Below, piece after piece: positions 56,941-62,778 of a stretch of 62,778 nt of DNA (positions within the stretch are counted from its first letter, which is position 1; each line of letters starts with the position of its first letter). The stretch comes from an uncultured Burkholderiales bacterium (GTDB lineage Bacteria; Pseudomonadota; Gammaproteobacteria; Burkholderiales; Burkholderiaceae_C). The position numbers and the translations under genes are program-made. Location of the stretch: positions 1 to 62,778 of the forward strand of contig CAILCI010000026.1 in assembly GCA_903832625.1 (NCBI GenBank), written 5' to 3'. The notes below the pieces were generated by a model, which was not told the origin of the DNA, did not search any database, and was given only the letters and a program-made list of their open reading frames with translations.

Positions 56941-58299
56941 ATGACTAAACACTTTCAGTATTCAAAGCTGCCCGGTTCAGACTCTCGCTGGTTGGGACTG
57001 AACCACTTGCAAGCTATCCGCCCTGATGCATTACGCTTTATCGCGACGCTCAAACAGTTACATCCCGATCTCGCACATATTCGTGTTCTCAACGAGAACA
57101 TCGTTCATGTGTTTCATCCTGACTTGGTTCGAGAAATTTTGGTCGAACAAGCTGAGAAATTACACCGCTGGGAAAAAATCACTCGCATATTCAGCACCTC
57201 TATGGGTGAGAGCGTATTGGTCACGCATGGTGCTCAATGGCAACGACAACGTCGGATGCTGCAGCCCGGGTTCACCCCCAAGCGCGTTGATGGTTTTGCT
57301 CGATTGATGGTGACTGCCACCACCGAAGCACTCAACAATTTAAACCAAGCTGAGCCGATTGATGTGGATGAGCTCATGACTGACATGACTTTGGATGTGA
57401 TTTTGCGCACGCTCTTTAGTCACCACGATCTGCACGACGCACGCCGTATCGGGCAATCCAACCAATACCTGAGTTCGTATGGGTTTGAACAAACTTTCAC
57501 GCTTTTTTCATGGCCTATGTGGATGCCCCTACCCAAGGTACAACGCGCACGCCAAGCACGCAACGCCTTACACCGATTGGTGAAACGCCAAATTCAAAAC
57601 CACGGTACTTTGGCACACGCCGATGATTTGTTGAGCCTGCTGCAACAAGTGCGAGACCCTGAAAATCCAACGAAAGGGTTGAATCAACAAGAGGTATTCG
57701 ATCAAATCATGGCGCTGTTTCAAGCAGGGCATGAAACGACAGCTACCGCCATGAGCTGGTGGTGTGGTCTGATGGCGCACCATCCTCACGTTGCGCAAAA
57801 AGTCCAATCTGAAATTGATTCCGTCTTGCAAGGCAATGCGCCAACTCCAGAGCAAATACGGCGACTGCCTTGGCTCAACGCCAGCCTCAAAGAGGCGTTA
57901 CGACTTTATCCAGCTGCAGCGCTATTGTTTTCGCGTCGCGCTCTTCAAGATATTCACGCAGGACCTTGGACTATTCCCAAAGGTCACTTGATCAGCATTT
58001 CACCCTACGTCATTCATCGCGATGAACGTTGGTTTGCCGATCCCCAAGCCTTCAAGCCTGAACGGTTTTTGCCAAACGCACCCGACATACCGCGTGGCAG
58101 TTGGCTGCCTTTTGGCACAGGTCCGCATGTTTGCATTGGGCAGCACTTTGCGCTGCTTGAGATGGGCATCATGGCCGTCATGCTGCTACAACGCTTTAGC
58201 TTGGAATGGCCGCAAGGCGTGGCTTGGCCTCATTACAAATTGGGACTAACTCTCAAAGCCGCGCCCGCAATCAAGCTGAATTTGGTTGCTCGTGATTAA
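56941..58299 (+). CDS. cytochrome P450
   Basis: 452 residues. All core P450 signatures are present: I-helix oxygen-binding AGHETTATAMSWW, K-helix ExxR in SLKEALRLYP, the PERF element in FKPERFLPN, and the heme-thiolate loop PFGTGPHVCIGQHFAL (ligand Cys). No transmembrane anchor, so soluble and dependent on a ferredoxin or other reductase; none is in the window. Start at the ATG 56941 (MTKHFQYSKL); a TTG at 56899 is possible. The pattern is closer to CYP4/CYP102-type fatty-acid hydroxylases than to P450cam, but the substrate is open. GC is visibly lower than in neighbours. Confidence 0.92.
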   Translation: MTKHFQYSKLPGSDSRWLGLNHLQAIRPDALRFIATLKQLHPDLAHIRVLNENIVHVFHPDLVREILVEQAEKLHRWEKITRIFSTSMGESVLVTHGAQWQRQRRMLQPGFTPKRVDGFARLMVTATTEALNNLNQAEPIDVDELMTDMTLDVILRTLFSHHDLHDARRIGQSNQYLSSYGFEQTFTLFSWPMWMPLPKVQRARQARNALHRLVKRQIQNHGTLAHADDLLSLLQQVRDPENPTKGLNQQEVFDQIMALFQAGHETTATAMSWWCGLMAHHPHVAQKVQSEIDSVLQGNAPTPEQIRRLPWLNASLKEALRLYPAAALLFSRRALQDIHAGPWTIPKGHLISISPYVIHRDERWFADPQAFKPERFLPNAPDIPRGSWLPFGTGPHVCIGQHFALLEMGIMAVMLLQRFSLEWPQGVAWPHYKLGLTLKAAPAIKLNLVARD

Positions 58300-58325
58300 T
58301 TTCTGTATTTCTCACCCGATACAGC

Positions 58326-58649
58326 TCACTCTTGAAGCACCACATAAGCCGCTTCAATATTCTCCTGAAAAGTCACTGGTAAGCGCGACCACAAATGCAC
58401 ATCGATCAAGATGGGTAAGGCGCTTGCTTGCAGCGCCTGTTTGAGTTCAAACCAAGCCGCAACATCTTGGGTCAAATCGACGGGGTTGCGCAGAACGAGG
58501 TCTAAATCGCTGCCTTCGTGCGCATCACCGTTGATGCGGCTGCCATAGGCCCATACTTGCGCATTTGGCGTGTGTTTTGCAAGCAATCCTTGCAAACTGC
58601 GAAGGTGGTGTGCAGGCAAGTCCAACACCGACACATCAAGCGCTGGCAT
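58326..58649 (-). CDS. mntA: MntA-type nucleotidyltransferase (antitoxin)
   Basis: 107-residue minimal nucleotidyltransferase. The motif GSX10DXD is exact: GS at residues 36-37 and DLD at 48-50 (YGSRINGDAHEGSDLDLVL). In HepT-MntA systems this enzyme AMPylates the toxin's Tyr to neutralise it. The gene starts 14 bases inside the end of the HepT gene, so the two are coupled. A convergent P450 gene lies 26 bases away. Confidence 0.88.
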   Translation of the reverse strand: MPALDVSVLDLPAHHLRSLQGLLAKHTPNAQVWAYGSRINGDAHEGSDLDLVLRNPVDLTQDVAAWFELKQALQASALPILIDVHLWSRLPVTFQENIEAAYVVLQE

Positions 58650-59070
58650 TGAAAACCCTTTGCAATTGCACCGCCAAGTTCTTCACATCTTGCACATAAT
58701 CGGGCAAGAGGCGCAAGGTGTCGTTGGCAAAGCCTTCTCCGTAGTCATGGGCTGTGTTGTTGCGATTGGCACGGTAGGCCAGCCAACGCTCTACCTCGGC
58801 CATGTTGAGCAATCCGTGCTTGCCAGCGTGGCGCAACACATCGTTGAATACCCAAGCGTCAACGATGCGCGGCGTGGCTTCAAAAAATTTCAAGGCTTTA
58901 CGCAGCAGCTTGCCCGCAGTTTCCAGCGACAACTCAAAGCTCTTGATGGCCGCATTGCGGTAGAGGTCAAACATCACGTCATCGGCAGAAGCTGGATGTC
59001 GCTCAATCGCTGCCAGCGCTTGCTCCAAGGTGGCGACGGTGCGTTGGAGGTGCTCCACACTCAAGGTCAT
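58636..59070 (-). CDS. hepT: HepT-like HEPN-domain protein (toxin / nucleotidyltransferase substrate-binding)
   Basis: 144 residues, all helical HEPN fold (HI0074-like). The catalytic RX4HXY motif is RNNTAHDY at residues 103-110, giving a potential RNase whose Tyr can be AMPylated by Mnt[21 protein letters not shown] near 40-60 is a typical HI0074-family block. Its ATG overlaps the pyrF stop (ATGA), tying it to a pyrimidine gene. Toxin activity is inferred from the motif, not shown. Confidence 0.87.
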   Translation of the reverse strand: MTLSVEHLQRTVATLEQALAAIERHPASADDVMFDLYRNAAIKSFELSLETAGKLLRKALKFFEATPRIVDAWVFNDVLRHAGKHGLLNMAEVERWLAYRANRNNTAHDYGEGFANDTLRLLPDYVQDVKNLAVQLQRVFNASA

Positions 59071-59918
59071 GACGCAGCCCCAGCCCGCGCATCCTGCAAA
59101 GTCTGGCGCGTCTGCACCGCCACGTTGCGCGCGGCTTGGGCAAAATCGTCGCCGCTTGAGGCATACAAAATGGCGCGAGATGAGTTGACGATGATGGGGC
59201 CAGTGGTTGCGCCATCGGCCACGCGCAAACCCGCTTTGACGGTGGCCACCGCATCGCCGCCTTGTGCGCCCACGCCGGGAATGAGCAAGGGCAAGGTGGG
59301 CGCGAGTGCACGCACACGCTCAATTTCTTTGGGGTAAGTTGCGCCGACGACCAGGCCCAATTGGCCGTTCAAGTTCCACGGACCTTGGGCGAGTTGCGCC
59401 ACATGTTCGTAGAGCAAAGGCTGGCCGTCGATGGAGGCCAAGCGTTGGTTTTGCAAGTCGTCGCCACCGGGGTTGGAGGTGCGACAGAGCAAAAACGCGC
59501 CTTTGTCGTGGTATTTCAAATAAGGCGCCACCGAGTCCCAGCCCATGAAGGGCGAGAGGGTGACGGCGTCTGCGCCATAGCGTTCAAACGCCTCAATGGC
59601 ATATTGCTCGGCAGTCGAGCCAATGTCGCCGCGCTTGGCGTCCAAGATGATGGGCACTTGAGGCGCCACGCGACGCATATGCGCCATGAGGCGCTCCAAT
59701 TGGCCTTCGGCGCGGTGGGCGGCAAAGTAGGCAATTTGCGGCTTGAAAGCAATGGCCAAGTCTGCCGTGGCGTCCACGATGGCGGCGCAAAAATCGTAAA
59801 TCTTGTTGGCGTCGCCTTTGTAGCGGCCGGGAAATTTGGTGGGTTCGGGATCTAGCCCCACGCACAGCATGGAAGCGTTGTGGCGCTCGGCGGCGCTGAG
59901 CATGTCGATGAAGTTCAT
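59067..59918 (-). CDS. pyrF: orotidine 5'-phosphate decarboxylase
   Basis: 283 residues, the longer bacterial type. Makes UMP in pyrimidine synthesis. Active-site block [19 protein letters not shown] near residue 90 (Lys/Asp tetrad), [30 protein letters not shown] and the phosphate loop [15 protein letters not shown] chose the ATG at 59918 (MNFIDML) over an ATG two codons upstream. Divergent from the DMT transporter; its stop overlaps hepT. Confidence 0.95.
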   Translation of the reverse strand: MNFIDMLSAAERHNASMLCVGLDPEPTKFPGRYKGDANKIYDFCAAIVDATADLAIAFKPQIAYFAAHRAEGQLERLMAHMRRVAPQVPIILDAKRGDIGSTAEQYAIEAFERYGADAVTLSPFMGWDSVAPYLKYHDKGAFLLCRTSNPGGDDLQNQRLASIDGQPLLYEHVAQLAQGPWNLNGQLGLVVGATYPKEIERVRALAPTLPLLIPGVGAQGGDAVATVKAGLRVADGATTGPIIVNSSRAILYASSGDDFAQAARNVAVQTRQTLQDARAGAAS

Positions 59919-60024
59919 CCACACATTGTAAAAGTGCCCGCTGGCCGGGCGCTAAGCCGCGCCTGCGCCTCCAGCACACCTTGGCGACAAGATACAAAGC
60001 TTGCTGCCGCTACCATGTGTGGCT

Positions 60025-60909
60025 ATGCCCTTACTCACACGCCAACAACTGTGGACGCTCATCACCCTCACCGTCGTGTGGGGCTGGAACTGGCCGATCA
60101 TGAAGCTGGGCATCACCGGCTTTGCGCCGCTGACGTTTCGCAGCTTGTCCATGCTGGCGGGTTTGCCGCTGCTGGCGCTGGCCTTGCGCTTGCTCAAAGT
60201 GCCGTTTGTGATTTCACGCGCTTACTGGCGCGAAATGTTTGTGCTGGCGTTTTTCAACATGATGATTTGGCATGTGCTGGTGATTTTGGCCATGCCCATG
60301 CTTTCCAGCGGGCGCGCGGCCATTTTGGGCTACACCATGCCAATTTTTTCAGCCGTTTGGGGCGTGCTGTGGTTTCAAGCGCCACTCAAGGCGCGCGCTT
60401 GGTGCGGCGTGGGCGCAGCCGCTTTGGGCGTGTTGCTGTTGCTGTGGAATGAGTTGTCGCGCTTTGCGGGACAGCCCTTGGCGGTGGCCATGGTCTTGTT
60501 TGCGGCAGCCACTTGGGGCTACGGCACACAACGCTTGCGCCATACGCCCATTCCTGTGCCAACCTTGACCATCGCGTTTTGGATGACCGTCCTCACCACC
60601 GCCATGATGACCACGCTGGCCGTGTGCTTTGAGCAAGACCGCTGGCAATTGCCGCAACCCACCACGTTTTGGGCGATTGTCTACAACGCCGTGGGCGTGT
60701 TTGCCTTCGCACAAGCCGCATGGCTGACTTTGGCGCGCAGCTTGCCGCCTGTGGCCTCTACCTTGAGCGTGATGTTCATTCCAGTGCTGGGGGTGTTTAC
60801 TGGCGCTTTTTGGCTGGGCGAGGTGCTGCACTGGCAAGACTGGGCAGCCGTGGCGCTCATGGTGGTGGCGATTGCATCGGTGCTGTGGCCGTCGCGGCAG
60901 TCAGCTTAA
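60025..60909 (+). CDS. EamA/DMT superfamily transporter
   Basis: 294 residues, ten hydrophobic helices in two EamA repeats. TLTVVWGWNWPIMKLGITGF is the first-helix EamA signature; MLSSGRAAILGYTMPIFSAV and the second-half PPVASTLSVMFIPVLGVFTG with WLGEVLHWQDW follow. Transports small metabolites or drugs, substrate unknown. The ATG at 60025 was preferred to an upstream in-frame ATG at 60001. Its end overlaps the convergent uracil-DNA glycosylase gene by four bases. Confidence 0.88.
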   Translation: MPLLTRQQLWTLITLTVVWGWNWPIMKLGITGFAPLTFRSLSMLAGLPLLALALRLLKVPFVISRAYWREMFVLAFFNMMIWHVLVILAMPMLSSGRAAILGYTMPIFSAVWGVLWFQAPLKARAWCGVGAAALGVLLLLWNELSRFAGQPLAVAMVLFAAATWGYGTQRLRHTPIPVPTLTIAFWMTVLTTAMMTTLAVCFEQDRWQLPQPTTFWAIVYNAVGVFAFAQAAWLTLARSLPPVASTLSVMFIPVLGVFTGAFWLGEVLHWQDWAAVALMVVAIASVLWPSRQSA

Positions 60910-61748
60910 AGCGCTTGCAAATGCGCCATTGCCAAACATAAATCGGCCCAGACTTTGCCTTTTTCGGGCAAGTTGCGCATGACATAGGCGGGGTGGTAGG
61001 TGACGACCACCGGCGTGTTGTTGTAGCGATGCACTTGCCCGCGCAACTTGCCCAGCGGCAGGCTTTGCACATCGCTGACCGTGGCTTGCAGCAAAGCGTT
61101 GGCAGCCAAGCGTCCCATGGCCACAATGATTTTGGGCTGCACCAGCGCAATTTGACGCTGCAAATACGGCAAGCACTGCGCCAACTCTTCGGGCTTGGGG
61201 TTGCGGTTGCCCGGCGTGGTACACTTGAGGACATTGGTCACGAAAACGCTGCCCTTTTCGCGACCGCTTTCTTTCTCAGCATCAGGCGTGCGTGACAAGC
61301 CGCAAGCACGCAGCATGTTGTCGAGCAACACGCCTGCATCGCCCACAAAGGGCGTGGCTTGTTCGTCCTCGGCGGCGGCGGGGACTTCGCCGACGATCAT
61401 CCAATCGACGGCTTGCGGTGTTGCGTCTGCCGCCACACCCGCGCCAAACACAGTGTTTTTGCGGCTGTTGCACAGGCCACAAGCGCGGCACTCGGCGACG
61501 CTGGCTTGCAGGGCTGGCCAATCCATCTCCGCCACGCCTTCGAGGGCTTGGAACTGCGCCAAGACCGGCTCTAGGGCTTGGGCTGCGGTTTGGCTGCGAA
61601 CAGGCTGGGGAGCTGGGCTGGCAGATGCTTCTTGGCTTGCGACTTGAACGTGCGCAAGCTCAACCGGTTCCAAACTCTGCGGTAACCAGACGCGCACGCC
61701 CATCTCGGCCAGCATGGCGCGTTGACGGGTGTCGAGGTTCAGAGTCAT
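60906..61748 (-). CDS. uracil-DNA glycosylase (family 4-type, 4Fe-4S)
   Basis: 280 residues: a variable N-terminal region of about 85 residues, then the UDG fold. Iron-sulfur Cys in ECRACGLC with the later VLKCTTPGNRNPKPEELAQC. Motif A reads MIVGEVPAAAED, where family members usually have GE(A/G)PG, so the Gly after Pro is Ala. PFVGDAGVLLDNML and the C-terminal VVVTYHPAYVMRN (catalytic-site His) are normal. Start is ATG 61748 or GTG 61763, the latter overlapping the rimI stop. Order tsaB-rimI-udg is common in Burkholderiales. Confidence 0.85.
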   Translation of the reverse strand: MTLNLDTRQRAMLAEMGVRVWLPQSLEPVELAHVQVASQEASASPAPQPVRSQTAAQALEPVLAQFQALEGVAEMDWPALQASVAECRACGLCNSRKNTVFGAGVAADATPQAVDWMIVGEVPAAAEDEQATPFVGDAGVLLDNMLRACGLSRTPDAEKESGREKGSVFVTNVLKCTTPGNRNPKPEELAQCLPYLQRQIALVQPKIIVAMGRLAANALLQATVSDVQSLPLGKLRGQVHRYNNTPVVVTYHPAYVMRNLPEKGKVWADLCLAMAHLQAL

Positions 61749-61759
61749 GGGGCTTGGGT

Positions 61760-62224
61760 TCACAGTTTCAAAGACATGACCACCGCGTCTTCGCGTTGGC
61801 CTTGGTGGGCGGGGTAGTAATTTTTGCGCTCACCCACGCGACTGTAGCCGTAACGGCTGTAGACCTGAATCGCTCGGGCATTGCTTTTGCGCACTTCAAG
61901 CCAAATGCAGTCCGCTTGCTGCCCACGCGCCCACAGACGCAGCGCATCGAGCATGAGCACCGACAGGCCTTGGCCTTGGTAGGCGGGCGCGACGGTGATG
62001 TTGAGCAAATGCACCTCTTGCACGCCTTGCATGGCGACAAAATAGCCCAGCAATTCTTTGTCCGCCCACAAGGCGCTCAAGTGGTAACCCGATTTGAGCG
62101 AGTCGGCAAAATTGCCCCGCGTCCACGGATGCGAATAAGCACGCTGCTCAATGCTCACCACCGCGTCGAGCATGTTTTCATGCACGGGTTCTAGCCGAAC
62201 TTCAGGTTGGAGCACGGCGTTCAT
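61760..62224 (-). CDS. rimI: ribosomal protein S18-alanine N-acetyltransferase
   Basis: 154-residue GNAT enzyme. SIEQRAYSHPWTRGNFADSL near residue 25, EVHLLNITVAPAYQGQGLSV (acetyl-CoA loop, RimI-like) and LEVRKSNARAIQVYSRYGY with NYYPAHQGQREDAVVMSL. The ATG at 62224 overlaps the tsaB stop. TsaB-RimI adjacency supports the call. Confidence 0.92.
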   Translation of the reverse strand: MNAVLQPEVRLEPVHENMLDAVVSIEQRAYSHPWTRGNFADSLKSGYHLSALWADKELLGYFVAMQGVQEVHLLNITVAPAYQGQGLSVLMLDALRLWARGQQADCIWLEVRKSNARAIQVYSRYGYSRVGERKNYYPAHQGQREDAVVMSLKL

Positions 62225-62778
62225 GCAGCCACCTGTTTGGCGATTTCGCGCTCGGCGGTGGTTTGCGCCACTTTGTCGCGGATGTACAAGGGCAGCGCCA
62301 ATTCGGGCGCGACGGCCAAACCTTGTTGCCACGCCTGCACGGCCAAGCGCGTGAGGGCGGCGGCAGTCGGCCCAAGCAAGATTTTTTCTTCGGGCAACTG
62401 GTCAGGCCAGCGGCCAGCGTAGACCTGCCACGCATTGCCTGCGCAGACAAAATTTGCGCCCCAAGCGGCGGGTGGCGTGGCGTCTTGCGGGCTTTGTAAT
62501 TGCGGGGCTTGGGCTTCTTGCCAAACGCCGTCTTGGTAGACATAGGCAGCGGTGTAGACCTGATCCATGCGGGCGTCGAGCACCACCCACACTTGGCTCA
62601 CGGGCGTGGTGCTGTTGAAACGGGCTTCTTCGGCCACAGCCAGCAAGGTGTCGATTGGCAAGACGGGAATCTCTGCACCAAAGGCCAAACCTTGTGCCAG
62701 CGAACACGCCGTGCGCAAGCCCGTAAAAGCGCCCGGCCCGCGACCAAACACCACGGCCGTCAGGTCTTTGAACTGCAA
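62221..62778 (-). CDS. tsaB: tRNA threonylcarbamoyladenosine biosynthesis protein TsaB, 5' end outside window
   Basis: About 185 codons visible, truncated at the right edge; the first real residues lie outside. LTAVVFGRGPGAFTGLRTAC is the diagnostic TsaB block (ASKHA fold), with VWVVLDARMDQVYTAAYVYQ and the C-terminal LPLYIRDKVAQTTAE. Part of the TsaBCDE complex that makes t6A37 in tRNA. Overlaps rimI by four bases. Confidence 0.9.
   Translation of the reverse strand: MQFKDLTAVVFGRGPGAFTGLRTACSLAQGLAFGAEIPVLPIDTLLAVAEEARFNSTTPVSQVWVVLDARMDQVYTAAYVYQDGVWQEAQAPQLQSPQDATPPAAWGANFVCAGNAWQVYAGRWPDQLPEEKILLGPTAAALTRLAVQAWQQGLAVAPELALPLYIRDKVAQTTAEREIAKQVAA

Noticed and set aside
1..62778. CRISPR arrays, insertion sequences, integrases, rRNA or tRNA genes
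   Set aside because: None seen by reading both strands; no direct repeats of array type and no transposase-like proteins.

Overview
The window reads as chromosomal DNA of a Burkholderiales bacterium, most likely Comamonadaceae. Support comes from GC-rich coding sequence, very tight gene packing with many 4-base start/stop overlaps, and familiar betaproteobacterial gene blocks: fur / bamE-dapB-exbB-exbD-leuS-lptE-holA-proA, hpf-ptsN-hprK, lptA-lptB-rpoN, apaG-thiL-pgpA-pncC, ssb-MFS / uvrA and tsaB-rimI-uracil-DNA glycosylase. I saw no rRNA, tRNA, CRISPR array, insertion sequence or prophage. The species assignment is inference from these features only.

Layout. 1-2.2 kb: gph (cut by the window edge), a decayed nucleotidyltransferase, a P-loop kinase and rpe. 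2.3-4.6 kb: apaG-thiL-pgpA-pncC on plus. 4.7-11.1 kb: a long minus-strand run (dsbA, lptA, lptB, rpoN, an RNA methyltransferase, a PIN nuclease, two tiny membrane proteins and a YdeI-like protein). 11.2-13.6 kb: SPOR protein and argS. 13.7-18.4 kb: an envelope sugar module (GT2, GtrA, GT39, YdjC-type deacetylase, LysR) resembling the Bordetella lipid A glucosamine locus. 18.5-24.6 kb: SLAC1/TDT channel, malate synthase G with a coupled membrane protein, DHA2 efflux pump, glutamine amidotransferase. 24.6-28.7 kb: gshA-kup-gshB. 28.8-30.6 kb: three-lipoprotein operon (CsgG-like, DUF4810, DUF799) ending in a strong terminator.

30.8-38.9 kb: proA, holA, lptE, leuS, exbD, exbB, dapB and bamE, divergent from fur. 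39.4-41.3 kb: hprK, ptsN and hpf, with a terminator between hpf and ptsN. 41.6-48.0 kb: corA, MTA/SAH nucleosidase, fadD and the three-gene pntAA-pntAB-pntB transhydrogenase. 48.1-56 kb: Nudix, mnmA, a DcaP-like porin, ssb, an MFS transporter and uvrA. 55.9-58.3 kb: a less GC-rich AraC regulator / cytochrome P450 pair, probably acquired. 58.3-59.9 kb: pyrF followed by an overlapping HepT-MntA (HEPN/MNT) toxin-antitoxin pair. 60-62.8 kb: DMT transporter, uracil-DNA glycosylase, rimI and tsaB (cut by the right edge).

Most of the window is housekeeping. The parts most worth a second look are the overlapping pair of tiny membrane-protein genes behind a PIN nuclease (5.3-6.1 kb), the lgm-like envelope sugar module, the lipoprotein trio, the P450 island, and the toxin-antitoxin pair whose start overlaps the pyrF stop. 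No stretch longer than 300 bases is free of a gene or gene remnant.
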